The notes under the pieces are model-generated. The model had not been told where the DNA came from, ran no database searches, and worked only from the letters and a program-made list of their open reading frames with translations. Positions 1-8,232 of a stretch of DNA of 32,364 nt are shown in pieces (within the stretch, counting starts at the first letter, position 1; each line of letters begins with the position of its first letter). The stretch is from Gemmatimonadota bacterium (GTDB taxonomy: Bacteria; Gemmatimonadota; Gemmatimonadetes; Longimicrobiales; Gaopeijiaceae), in assembly GCA_028874985.1 (NCBI GenBank), contig JAPPGI010000085.1:1-32364 (forward strand), in the 5' to 3' direction. The translations under genes and the position numbers were made by a program.

Positions 1-665
1 ATCCGCGACTCGATCTGGTTGATCATGTAGCCGTCGCGGTTGTTGTCGTGCCCGACGTACTTCTGGTAGAGGAAGGGCGCCGGGGCGACCTCGTACGGGG
101 TTCCCAGGTTGGACCGGTACCACTCGGCGATCATCGTCTGTCCGTCGGGGTTGATCGACGGCCACAGCATCAGGATGACGTTGTCGAGGATGGCGGCGAT
201 CTCGGGGTCGTCGCCGCCGGTGACCAGGTCGTAGGCGAGCTGGATGGTGTGCTGATGGGTTGCGACCTCGGTGGCGTGGAGGCCGCCGTCGATGTGGACC
301 AGGGCGCGGCCCTCGTCGGCGAGGGCGCGGGCTTCGGCGTCGGTGAGGCCGCGGGTGTGGGCCAGGCGGAGCGCGATCCCGCGGTGGCGTTCCAGGTTGC
401 GCAGGTTCTCGGCGCTGGAGATGAGCCCGATGTAGACGGGACGGCCGAAGGAGGTGCGGCCGACTTCGCGGAGCTCGAGGCGGTCGGTGGCCGCCGCGAG
501 TTGGTGGAAGTAGTCGATGGACTCCTCGAAGGTGGCGAGGTGGAAGTCGGCGCCGACGCGGTGGCCGAGCACGGATTCGGGGGTGGGGGGCTGGGGGTGG
601 AGGGGGGCGGGGGTGAGGGCGAGGGCCAGGGTGGCCGCCGTGAGGGCGAGGGTGAGTGCGGGCAT
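1..665 (-). CDS. M14 family zinc carboxypeptidase, N-terminal part
   Basis: This gene runs off the left edge of the window, so only about the first 221 residues are present. It opens with a hydrophobic Ala/Leu signal peptide (about residues 1-22), so the enzyme is probably exported. The zinc-binding HxxE motif of M14 peptidases is visible as GGLHATEV, followed by the NPDG segment and the NNRDGY substrate-binding stretch. M14 enzymes remove C-terminal residues from peptides using one zinc ion; the second zinc His and the catalytic Glu lie beyond the edge. The ATG is preceded by GAGGAG at good spacing. The next gene upstream ends 32 bases away on the same strand. The family call is firm; substrate is unknown. 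Confidence 0.9.
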   Translation of the reverse strand, partial: MPALTLALTAATLALALTPAPLHPQPPTPESVLGHRVGADFHLATFEESIDYFHQLAAATDRLELREVGRTSFGRPVYIGLISSAENLRNLERHRGIALRLAHTRGLTDAEARALADEGRALVHIDGGLHATEVATHQHTIQLAYDLVTGGDDPEIAAILDNVILMLWPSINPDGQTMIAEWYRSNLGTPYEVAPAPFLYQKYVGHDNNRDGYMINQIESR

Positions 666-697
666 CGCAGGTCTCCTCATCAGGTCGCTCCTTCGAT

Positions 698-1381
698 TCA
701 CGGCAGCCGACCCAGCGCCCTCAAGCGACCGACCCAGCCGGCGAAGTGGGGACACTTCCGTCTCATCGCGGCGAGTCCGATCCGGCTCGCCGCGAGGTTG
801 CCGTCGATGACCTTCTGATATTGGGGCGCCAGTGCCAGAATGCGCTTGGAGGGAGCCGTGTCGGGGTTGTCGTCGATCTCTTCGGGTGAACCGAAGGCCG
901 CGACGATCCGCTCGAGCTCCTGGGGCACTCGCCGGGTGTGCCGTTCCCCGGAGACCACTTCGGCTAGGAGTTGGGGTTTTGAGAAGAGGAGCGCCTCGAA
1001 TTCGTGCATCTGAACGTAGGGAATGAACCGAAGCGTGCGGGGGTCGCCCCCCAAGGCTTCCCCGATCCGGTGCAGCATGGCCTGCTCCACTAATTCGGCC
1101 TTCTCGGCGTGTGAGCTGTTCCGGGCCTCCTCCCGACCCGGCCAGCTGACCGGCATGCCGTAGTAGTCGAACATGGTGGTGACGTGTCGATTGGCGTCCT
1201 CCTTGAGAAGGCCAACGAGCTCCCGCTGCAAGTTCCGCCAAGGCGGCACTCCGCCTTGCCTTCCGGGATGCCCGGGACGCCTCGCGGTGATGAAGACGCC
1301 GCGGCGCCCTAGTGGTTCAGCCAGCAGGCCCTTCACGAAGCGCTCTTCGGTGGGCCCCTCCACCACCGCCAGAACCCGCAT
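698..1381 (-). CDS. DUF4276 family protein (TOPRIM-like), partner of the AAA ATPase
   Basis: A 227-residue protein that starts with the strand-loop VVEGPTEE, carrying the Glu8 typical of TOPRIM-like folds, followed by an acidic FDYYGMP segment and HEFEALLF, all hallmarks of DUF4276. The ATG at 1381 lies two bases after the stop of the ATPase gene, so the two are almost certainly co-translated; an upstream in-frame ATG at 1447 lies inside the ATPase gene and is less likely. In related two-gene systems (OLD/Gabija/PARIS type) the TOPRIM partner is the nuclease or effector and the ATPase the sensor. By analogy this is the effector. That role is inferred; the pairing and motifs are seen directly. 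Confidence 0.85.
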   Translation of the reverse strand: MRVLAVVEGPTEERFVKGLLAEPLGRRGVFITARRPGHPGRQGGVPPWRNLQRELVGLLKEDANRHVTTMFDYYGMPVSWPGREEARNSSHAEKAELVEQAMLHRIGEALGGDPRTLRFIPYVQMHEFEALLFSKPQLLAEVVSGERHTRRVPQELERIVAAFGSPEEIDDNPDTAPSKRILALAPQYQKVIDGNLAASRIGLAAMRRKCPHFAGWVGRLRALGRLP

Positions 1382-1383
1382 GG

Positions 1384-2556
1384 TCAGGGTCTGCCTCCGA
1401 AGTGGTTCTTCTCCCAGAGCTCGCCAAGAGAATACTCCTGCAGCCATTCGGCGAGAGCGTCCTGGCTCGGACGGTGGTACTTCGTCCCGGAGCCGATCTC
1501 GGCCTCGAGCACCGCAATGTCGCTAGCCTCGAATTCGTCGACCAAACGAGGTGACTGCGTCGCCAGCACGATCTGGACCTGTGTGGCCGCAGCTCGCACC
1601 ATCGCCCCCAGGACGTTGATCGCATAGGGGTGCAGTCCCAGTTCGGGTTCGTCCAGGATGATCACGTTGGGCAGTTCCTCCGGCGGCTGCTGCAGCAACG
1701 TCGTGAGGGCCATGAACCGCAGGCTGCCATCGGACAGCTGGTGGGGACCGAAGAGGTGATCCGCGCGATCCTTCTCGCGCCAGTTAAGAACGATCTCCCG
1801 GTCGTTGGCCGTGCTGGGCGCCAGACTGAAGTCCGCAAACGTGGGTAGCGCCAGACGCACGGTGTCGACGACGCGTCGGTAGAAATCCGGCCTCGTGCGC
1901 TCAAGGCGATGGAGGCACGCGGCCAGGTTGCCCGCGTCGGCGCGCAGGTAGCGGTCGTCTCCGATGTAGTGGTGCCGCCGGATGTTGGATGCCGAGGAGG
2001 TGTCGTGGAAGTGATAGGATCGGCACTCTCGGAGCAGGCGGAGCACGACTCGGCAGGTGACGTCCTCTTCGCGGTCCATGAGCAGACTCTCCCGGTGTCC
2101 GGCGCCCAGCAGGATGTCCTGGGCAGTCGGGAAACCGGACCGATGGTAGCGCGCGCGCTCCTCGAGGAAGATCAGGGTGTCGGGGGCCGCGTCGCCGAGC
2201 CGCATCGTGTAGGTCGTGGTCGTTCTCCGTCCGGTGGCGTGGTCTTCTCCTTTGAAGACGACTTCGGCCCGGAGCTGTGGGGACACCTTGCGCCCGCCGA
2301 ACAACTGAGCATCGGAACGTCCCGTTCGTCCGACGTACTCCTGCAAGGCGCCCGTCCCGAGGAATCCGAGCATTCGGAAGAACGACACGAGATTGCTCTT
2401 GCCCGCGCCATTGGCTCCGAGGAGCACCGTTACGTCGCCGAATTCGATGACCTCGTTCCGGAAGGACTTATAGCCCTCCAGCGTCAGCCGGGTCAGCTTC
2501 GGCTTGGTTCGGTCGCCGTCGCCGGGGTCTTCCGACTGCCTGCCAGCCTGTTCCAT
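1384..2556 (-). CDS. AAA_21/AAA_15-type ATPase (OLD/RecF-like)
   Basis: A 390-residue ABC-like ATPase. After the usual opening LTRLTLEGYKSF it has Walker A GANGAGKS (about residues 47-54), an ABC-type signature LSDGSLRF, Walker B VIILDEPELGLHP, and a switch region LATQSPRLVDE with Ser where ABC proteins have His. This is the architecture of stand-alone AAA_21 ATPases found beside TOPRIM or nuclease partners. The start at 2556 is chosen because the family N-terminus follows within about 20 residues; the frame stays open much further upstream but looks non-coding there. The next gene (DUF4276) follows after 2 bases. Likely role is the NTP-driven sensor of a defence module; the function is inferred. 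Confidence 0.88.
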   Translation of the reverse strand: MEQAGRQSEDPGDGDRTKPKLTRLTLEGYKSFRNEVIEFGDVTVLLGANGAGKSNLVSFFRMLGFLGTGALQEYVGRTGRSDAQLFGGRKVSPQLRAEVVFKGEDHATGRRTTTTYTMRLGDAAPDTLIFLEERARYHRSGFPTAQDILLGAGHRESLLMDREEDVTCRVVLRLLRECRSYHFHDTSSASNIRRHHYIGDDRYLRADAGNLAACLHRLERTRPDFYRRVVDTVRLALPTFADFSLAPSTANDREIVLNWREKDRADHLFGPHQLSDGSLRFMALTTLLQQPPEELPNVIILDEPELGLHPYAINVLGAMVRAAATQVQIVLATQSPRLVDEFEASDIAVLEAEIGSGTKYHRPSQDALAEWLQEYSLGELWEKNHFGGRP

Positions 2557-2568
2557 CCGGTTCGCTCG

Positions 2569-2666
2569 CTCGTGAAGTGGGATCCTGACGATACCGGAAG
2601 AGCGGGGTCCGACGCAATCGCCTCGCCTGGGACTGTGCTCCCGTGAATGTGGGGGCACTTCACGAG
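2569..2666. repeat. Perfect 11-bp inverted repeat flanking the operon promoter
   Basis: CTCGTGAAGTG at 2569-2579 is repeated in perfect inverted orientation as CACTTCACGAG at 2656-2666. The pair straddles the candidate promoter and the start region of the AAA ATPase gene. It could be an operator pair or the ends of a small insertion. No target duplication is evident. Confidence 0.6.
2588..2617 (-). promoter_or_regulatory. Candidate sigma70-type promoter of the AAA/DUF4276 operon
   Basis: On the minus strand TTGCGT (2617-2612) and TATCGT (2593-2588) are separated by 18 bases. This would start transcription about 24 bases before the ATG at 2556. It lies inside the 11-bp inverted repeat at 2569-2666. 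Prediction from sequence only. Confidence 0.4.
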
Positions 2667-2985
2667 GTGCAACGGACTCTACGCGGGCTGTTCGAGTAGC
2701 GACCCATTCGACGCTACTGTGGGCCAGATCCCCGAATCGGCCTCGCGGACCCGCCCGGCTTGCGAGGACGGAGCGAGGACCGCTTCCGAACACTGAAGGG
2801 ATCGCTGGCGCACACCGCCGACGCGCTCCAGCTGGCGAAGACGCACGAGGCATTCGGCCAGCTCTCGTATGGCAACCATATACCATATAGGTCGCTCGCT
2901 CTTTCGCGCGCCTCGGCCTAGTGTTGGGATTGGACCGCCTACCCGGCGTGCGGTCGGGCGTCAGACCAGCGGTGGCGGCTGGTGT
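2667..2985. other. Stretch without a recognised gene
   Basis: No convincing gene is seen here. A plus-strand frame at about 2730-2920 reads protein-like (with LAHTADALQLAKTHEAFGQL) but has no family I recognise and no clear start. Around 2868-2890 there is an AT-rich patch with the small inverted repeat TATGG-CAA-CCATA followed by TATACCATATA. It looks like a control region of the kind found before toxin-antitoxin operons and may be what is left of one, given the PIN remnant just downstream. Confidence 0.4.
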
Positions 2986-2991
2986 CGCGCC

Positions 2992-3138
2992 CATCGTGAT
3001 CTATCGCTGCGGCTGGTCGACGGGATCGTCATGGCTATGGCCGAGCGGCTGGAGGCACGGGCGGTTGCGACTCTGGATCTGCGGGCGGTCATGGCGGTGG
3101 CGCCGAAGGGGGGCCGGAGATCTGGCCACGGGATGTGA
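2992..3138 (+). pseudogene. C-terminal remnant of a PIN-domain (VapC-like) toxin
   Basis: The frame ending at 3138 encodes DLSLRLVDGIVMAMAERL followed by VATLDLRAV, which fits the last helix-strand unit of PIN-domain RNases (pattern D-L-x-L-x-D-x-x-V-x-A-x-A-E-R-L, then A-T-x-D-x-R). The Asp of LVDG would be the third catalytic acid. Nothing upstream in this frame resembles the rest of a PIN domain, and no antitoxin is seen, so this is taken as a decayed toxin gene. The short length keeps confidence moderate. Confidence 0.5.
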
Positions 3139-3227
3139 AGCTCCCGAAGCGACTTGTAGCCCTCGATCTTCAGTCTCTTCAGCTTGATCCGATCGGTCCG
3201 ATTGCCGCTGTCCGTCTCCAGTTGGAT
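3133..3227 (-). pseudogene. N-terminal fragment of a second AAA ATPase
   Basis: The minus strand reads TDRIKLKRLKIEGYKSLREL, the standard opening of AAA_15/AAA_21 ATPases, and aligns with the start of the intact ATPase at 1384-2556 (both have an acidic lead, then an LxRLxxEGYKSxR core). After LHI the homology stops and no Walker A follows. An AAAGGA ribosome-binding sequence precedes an ATC codon at 3227 where an ATG would be expected. It begins 15 bases after the stop of the glycosidase gene. Best read as a 5' scrap of a deleted ATPase gene. Confidence 0.6.
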
Positions 3228-3242
3228 GGCTTTCCTTTCCCC

Positions 3243-4658
3243 CTACGCCCCCACGATCTGCCAGGGCGCCCACTCCCTCCACTTCCCCCGCGTGAAGTCC
3301 GGAAACTCCACCGGCGCGCTCCCGTTCGCCACGCTGATCTCCGACAGCTCGCAGACCGCGCTCAGCGCCGCCGCGTCGTAGACGTTCATGTCCAGCGGCA
3401 GCCCCTCGCGCAGGCACTTGACGAGCCGGTAGTCCTCCATGAAGTCCATGCCGCCGTGGCCCGCGCCGATCGACGCCTCGCGCAGCGCCCTCCACAGCGG
3501 GTGCTCGAACTCCTCGTAGTAGCCCTCGGCCTCGTCCCAGCGGTGCGACTCGCTGCGGCCCTCGATGTACACCCGGTCGGGGTAACCCTGGAAGATCCCG
3601 CGCGTGCCCTGGACCTTGTTGATGCGGTCGTAGGGACGCGGGAGGTTGGTGTCGTGGGCCACGTAGATGGTCTTCCCCATCGCCGTCTGGATGAGGCTGC
3701 CGTTCACGTCGCCCAGCGCGAAGGTCTCGGCGCGCTTGGGGTGCCCCTCGGGGTAGTTGGCGACGGCCCACTCCTGCAGTCCTCGCGAGGGGCTGCTCAT
3801 CGAGACCAGGTGGGCGAACCGGTCGCCGCGGTTGATGTTCATGCAGTTGGCGACGGGACCGAGGCCGTGCGTGGGGTAGAGGTTGCCGTTGCGGGTCCAG
3901 GAGTGGTCGCGGCGCCACAGTCCCTCGCCGTCGTCGGCGAACTTGATGCCGCGCAGGTCGTGCAGGTAGCCGCACTCGGCGTGGAGGATCTCGCCCAGCA
4001 GCCCCTGGCGCACGAGGTTCAGGCAGAGCAGCTCGGCACGCCCGTAGTTGACGTTCTCCATCATGGTGCAGTGGCGGCTGGTGCGCTCGGCGGTCTCGAC
4101 CAGCTCCCAGCAGCCGTCCAGCGTGTACGCGGCCGGAACCTCGGTGGCCGCGTGCTTGCCGTTCTCCATGGCGGCGACGCAGATGGGGACGTGCCAGCGC
4201 CACGGGGTGGCGTTGTAGACGAGGTCGAGGTCCTCCTCGGCGCAGAGGCGCTCGAAGTCGGTCTCGCCGGCGGTGTAGAGCGCGGGGCGGGGGTGTCCCG
4301 CCTCCTCGATGAGGCCGGCGGCGCGCTCGGCGTGCTCTTCGCGGATGTCGCAGACCGCGGTGATCACGCAGCCGTCGATGCGGACCAGATTGCGGACGTG
4401 GGCCGTGCCCATCCCACCGACGCCCACGTACCCGATCCGCACCCGTTCGATGGGCGGGGCGGATAGGGGCTGGGCGGGCGGCGCCCCGAGTTCGCCCGGG
4501 ACGGCCGCGGTCCCGGACGGGGCCTCCCGACCGCCCGGTTGAGCCTCCTGTCCGGCGACGGGCGTTCCGCAGCCCGAAACCGCCCCCGCGGCCAGCCCCG
4601 CCGCTCCCGTCCTGAGGAATTCCCGTCGATCGAGTCCGCTCGAGCCGCCCTTCGTCAT
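3243..4658 (-). CDS. GH109-type NAD-dependent glycosidase (Gfo/Idh/MocA fold), Tat-exported
   Basis: A 471-residue Gfo/Idh/MocA-fold protein. It starts with a Tat signal (RREFLR, then an Ala/Gly-rich stretch ending at a Cys, so possibly a lipoprotein). The NAD-binding loop is GVGGMG, followed by EVPAAYTLDGCWELVE. The middle carries the run ENVNYGR, LVRQGLLGE, YLHDLRG, YPTHGLGP and INRGDRF, then GHGGMDF near the C-terminus. These match GH109 enzymes (alpha-N-acetylgalactosaminidases) that cleave by an oxidation-elimination-reduction route using tightly bound NAD. The start at 4658 has GGAAAGGA upstream. Substrate is inferred from family; it could act on another glycoside. It stands alone between the AAA fragment and a transporter gene. 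Confidence 0.85.
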   Translation of the reverse strand: MTKGGSSGLDRREFLRTGAAGLAAGAVSGCGTPVAGQEAQPGGREAPSGTAAVPGELGAPPAQPLSAPPIERVRIGYVGVGGMGTAHVRNLVRIDGCVITAVCDIREEHAERAAGLIEEAGHPRPALYTAGETDFERLCAEEDLDLVYNATPWRWHVPICVAAMENGKHAATEVPAAYTLDGCWELVETAERTSRHCTMMENVNYGRAELLCLNLVRQGLLGEILHAECGYLHDLRGIKFADDGEGLWRRDHSWTRNGNLYPTHGLGPVANCMNINRGDRFAHLVSMSSPSRGLQEWAVANYPEGHPKRAETFALGDVNGSLIQTAMGKTIYVAHDTNLPRPYDRINKVQGTRGIFQGYPDRVYIEGRSESHRWDEAEGYYEEFEHPLWRALREASIGAGHGGMDFMEDYRLVKCLREGLPLDMNVYDAAALSAVCELSEISVANGSAPVEFPDFTRGKWREWAPWQIVGA

Positions 4659-4761
4659 TGCTGTTCCTTTCCCATGGTCCCGTCACCGGTCGCGCGAACG
4701 AGGGTCGCGCACCGTTTGGCAAGTCCGAATCCTTGTGGACGGTGCCACCCGGTGCAAGTGC

Positions 4762-5937
4762 CTACCGCCCCCGCTCCGTCGGCAGCCACTTCAACCGCGG
4801 GTGAAGGGCCAGCAGCGCCGCCAGACCCGCAACCGGCATCGACATGAGCGCGGCGGCGTGCGGCCCCGCCACGTCGGCCGCCGCACCCGCGCCCATCACC
4901 CCCACCGACCCCACCGTCCACGCAAGTCCCATCACGATGCCGGAGCTGGCGCCGGGCGCGCGCGGGATCATCTCCTGGGCCATGACCACGATGGGAGGGA
5001 GCGTGGACATGCCGAGAAATCCCGCAGCCGCGATGGCGGCGAAGCCGAGAGCGTTCCAGGGTCCGAGCCACACCGCCAGCAGGTGGGCCGGAAGTGCCAG
5101 CGCGCACAGCACGAACAGGAGGCGCGGCCTGTCCATGCGGTCGCTCAGGAGCCCGCCGGCCACCGTGCCGAAGGCCTGCGCTCCCAGGTAGACCGAGAGC
5201 GCCACCGCGCCCAACGCCTCGGAGCCCCCCATCTCGGCGACGATGATCGGCTCCATCGTGAGAAACGCCCGCTGGACGAAGGTCATTGCCGAACTGATCC
5301 CGAACACGATCCCCAGGGGGCCCGCAAGCTGGCGGAGGATGGCGGACGGCCGTGGTGCCGGAGCGTGGTCACGGGCTTCCGATCGGCCGCTGGGCAAGCC
5401 GAAGAAGAAGAAAGGGGCGAGCAGAATCGCCGGGAGCATCGCGACCCAAAGCCGTTCCATCCCACCCCACGCCACCAACCCCACCGCCACCAGAGGCCCC
5501 ACCGAGTATCCGGCCGCGCCCCCGAAGGAGAACACCGAGTAGCGCGCGCCGCCCCCCTTGCCCGCCGTCACCCGGACGGCGTACGACGCACCGGGGGGAT
5601 GGAAGGCCGCGCCTCCGAGTCCCCCCATCACCAACAGCACGAGCAGAACCCAGTACGAAGGCGCGAACCCGATGACGGAGACGAAGACCGCACTCGCAAG
5701 CATGCCGCCCACGACAAGGGTCCTCCGTCCGAACCGGTCCCCCAGGTAGCCGAAGAACGGCTGCGGCAGCGCCGTGGCGATGGAGAAGGCCGCGCCGAGG
5801 CCCGCGGCCATCGCGATGGAGATGCCCAGGGAGTCCATGAGCCGCGGCAGCAGGGGCGGCACGATCGAGGCGTAGGCGTCGTTGACGGCATGCGCCAGCG
5901 CGATGGTGACGGCGATGCGCGCGGCGGAGGGGGTCAT
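4762..5937 (-). CDS. MFS transporter, fosmidomycin-resistance (Fsr)-like
   Basis: A 391-residue integral membrane protein with about 12 hydrophobic segments in two halves. The first segment contains AHAVNDAYASIVPPLLP, the loop after segment 2 is the MFS motif GDRFGRR, and segment 4 reads GGLGGAAFHPPGAS; this combination is typical of the Fsr branch of the major facilitator superfamily. Members export fosmidomycin or related small molecules by proton antiport, but most annotated members have no tested substrate. There is no clear ribosome-binding site before the ATG at 5937. It is divergent from the LVIVD gene at 6145. Family call firm, substrate unknown. Confidence 0.85.
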   Translation of the reverse strand: MTPSAARIAVTIALAHAVNDAYASIVPPLLPRLMDSLGISIAMAAGLGAAFSIATALPQPFFGYLGDRFGRRTLVVGGMLASAVFVSVIGFAPSYWVLLVLLVMGGLGGAAFHPPGASYAVRVTAGKGGGARYSVFSFGGAAGYSVGPLVAVGLVAWGGMERLWVAMLPAILLAPFFFFGLPSGRSEARDHAPAPRPSAILRQLAGPLGIVFGISSAMTFVQRAFLTMEPIIVAEMGGSEALGAVALSVYLGAQAFGTVAGGLLSDRMDRPRLLFVLCALALPAHLLAVWLGPWNALGFAAIAAAGFLGMSTLPPIVVMAQEMIPRAPGASSGIVMGLAWTVGSVGVMGAGAAADVAGPHAAALMSMPVAGLAALLALHPRLKWLPTERGR

Positions 5938-6144
5938 CGCGGAGGTTTTCCGGATCCCGGTTCGGGGGGCTGGGCGAGTTCTCGGATGCGCTCCCTGTGA
6001 CCATCCCCAAACCGCTTCCCGCGGTCAAGCCCGGCACCGTATTCGTCAACGGAGCGGCCCGTTGCGGTGTCTTACCTTCGGTCGGATTGCAAGGCATCAG
6101 ACGACGAACATCCCCGCAATGAACCCGAAGAGGACCTGGAAGAG

Positions 6145-8232
6145 ATGACCCCCGCCGCCAGCGCGCACCGTTCCCCCACCTTCTCGCCCATCACGATCCT
6201 GCCGCTCACCATTGCCCTTTCCACCCTGTTGGCGTCCTCTCCCCAGCCCGCGGCCGGGCAGGTGCAGAGCGCGACACCCGCCGACCCGCTCTCGGGCTTC
6301 GATACCGCGCAGTTCCCCCACCCGCCCGGCCTGCGCGTCGACCCACCCACCCCGGACCCCAGGGTCGGGCTGGAGCCGGGCATGTTCGACGCGGGCGAAG
6401 CCATCTGGAACCTGCGCATGCTGTCGACCACGCCGCCTCCGGAGGAGTTCGTGGGGGTGATGAACTCGGACCTGGCCTTCACCGGGCGCTACGCCGTTCA
6501 GGGCAACTTCAACGGCATTCAGGTCTGGGACATCGCGGATCCGGCGAACCCGGTCGCGGTGGTCACCCACGTGTGTCCCGCCTCGCAGAGCGATGTGTCG
6601 GTGTACGGGAATCTGCTCTTCGTCTCCGGCGAGGACTTCGGCGCGAGGCTGGATTGCGGCACGGAGGGCATCCCGGAGCCGGTCAGCCAGGAACGCCTTC
6701 GCGGCATCCGGATCTTCGACATCTCCGACATCGCCGCCCCGGAGTACGTCGCCAACGTGCAGACCTGCCGCGGCTCGCACACGCACACGGTCCTCGAGCA
6801 TCCGGGCGACGACGAGAACGTGTACATATACGTTTCGGGATCGGCTCCGGTCCGGCCGGCCGAGGAGCTGCCCGGCTGCTCCTCCCTGACGCCGGCGGAG
6901 GACCCGAATACGGCGCTCTTCCGCATCGAGGTGATCCGCGTGCCGCTCGCCGACCCCGCCTCCGCGGCGATCGTGAGTTCGCCGCGCATCTTCGAGGACC
7001 TCGTCAGACCGCACCGCCACGGTCCCGCGCCGGCCGATCTCGCAGCCGCCGAGGAGGCCCGCGCCCGGGCCGAGGAAGCCCGGGAGGCCGGCGGGTACGT
7101 GATTGACATCCAGGGTCAGGTGGTCGTACTGCCCGACGAGGCCGTGGGCATGATGTTGGGCGAGATGATCGCTGAGCGGGGAGGTGACGGTCCCCCGACC
7201 GCCGCGGACAGCGCGGCCCTGCGCGAGCAGCTGGATTCGATCGTGGCCGCCCAGATGGCGGCCATGGGGATGGGCGGGGACCCCGGAGACGGCCCCGCCC
7301 CCGGCCCCACCCAGTGCCACGACATCACCGTCTATCCCGCGATCGGCCTCGCCGGCGGCGCCTGCGAGGGCTACGGGATGCTCCTCGACATCAGCGACCC
7401 CGTCAACCCGCGGCGGATCGCCGAGGTGGCCGACTCCAACTTCTCCTACTGGCACTCGGCCACCTTCAACAACGACGGCACGGCAATCCTGTTCACCGAC
7501 GAGTGGGGCGGGGGCGGCGGGCCCAAGTGCCGCGCGGACGACCCGGTGGAGTGGGGGGCCAACGCCATCTTCACCGTCGAGGACGGGGAGCTGGTCTTCC
7601 GGAGCTACTACAAGATGCCCGCCGTGCAGACGACGCTGGAGAACTGCGTGGCCCACAACGGATCGCTGATCCCGGTGCCGGGACGCGACATCATGATCCA
7701 GGGCTGGTACCAGGGCGGCATCTCGCTGATCGAATGGACCGATCCCGCCAACCCGGTCGAGATCGGGTACCATGACCGCGGCCCCTTCAACCCCGACCGC
7801 ATGCAGATGGCCGGGAGCTGGTCCGTGTACTGGTACAACGGCGTGATCGTCAACTCGGAGATCGCGCGGGGACTCGACATCTTCGAACTGACGCCGAGCG
7901 AGTCCCTGACGCAGAACGAGATCGACGCCGCCAACTCGGTGCGGTTGAACCAGCTCAACTCGCAGGGCCAGCCCGTCTATGAGTGGCCCGCAACCTTCGC
8001 GCTCGCGCGCGCCTACCTCGACCAGCTCGAGCGGTGGCACGGCATGTCGGCACCCCGGGTCGCGGCGGCGCGGACCGCATTGGACTCGGCCGAAAGCGCC
8101 ACCGGAGCGGCCCGCAACGACGCGCTGGGCTCCCTCGCCGCCGCCCTCGCCGAACACGCAGCGGAGGCGGCGGATTCCGACAAGGTCGCCCGGCTCGCCG
8201 ACGCCATACGGCGCCTGGCCGATGCCGAATAG
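6145..8232 (+). CDS. LVIVD-repeat beta-propeller protein, exported (paralog 1)
   Basis: A 695-residue exported protein (signal peptide about residues 15-38, ending AAG-Q). It contains LVIVD-type repeats of the form IQVWDIADPANPV, IRIFDISDIAAPEYV, LLDISDPVNPRRI and LIEWTDPANPV, each a propeller strand pair. Conserved His/Cys-rich patches include CRGSHTHTV, QCHDITVYPAIGL and FTDEWGGGGGPKC, suggesting a metal site or disulfides. A Glu/Ala-rich insert (about 300-400) and a C-terminal helical domain (from FALARAYLDQLER) complete it. The start at 6145 is chosen over an earlier in-frame ATG (6067) because the signal peptide follows it. Its last 11 bases overlap the DUF305 gene. Biochemical role unknown. 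Confidence 0.85.
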   Translation: MTPAASAHRSPTFSPITILPLTIALSTLLASSPQPAAGQVQSATPADPLSGFDTAQFPHPPGLRVDPPTPDPRVGLEPGMFDAGEAIWNLRMLSTTPPPEEFVGVMNSDLAFTGRYAVQGNFNGIQVWDIADPANPVAVVTHVCPASQSDVSVYGNLLFVSGEDFGARLDCGTEGIPEPVSQERLRGIRIFDISDIAAPEYVANVQTCRGSHTHTVLEHPGDDENVYIYVSGSAPVRPAEELPGCSSLTPAEDPNTALFRIEVIRVPLADPASAAIVSSPRIFEDLVRPHRHGPAPADLAAAEEARARAEEAREAGGYVIDIQGQVVVLPDEAVGMMLGEMIAERGGDGPPTAADSAALREQLDSIVAAQMAAMGMGGDPGDGPAPGPTQCHDITVYPAIGLAGGACEGYGMLLDISDPVNPRRIAEVADSNFSYWHSATFNNDGTAILFTDEWGGGGGPKCRADDPVEWGANAIFTVEDGELVFRSYYKMPAVQTTLENCVAHNGSLIPVPGRDIMIQGWYQGGISLIEWTDPANPVEIGYHDRGPFNPDRMQMAGSWSVYWYNGVIVNSEIARGLDIFELTPSESLTQNEIDAANSVRLNQLNSQGQPVYEWPATFALARAYLDQLERWHGMSAPRVAAARTALDSAESATGAARNDALGSLAAALAEHAAEAADSDKVARLADAIRRLADAE

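Noticed and set aside
6040-6100. Possible promoter before the first LVIVD gene (TACCTT-like -10 at 6073)
   Set aside because: No acceptable -35 at the right distance, so not listed as a feature.
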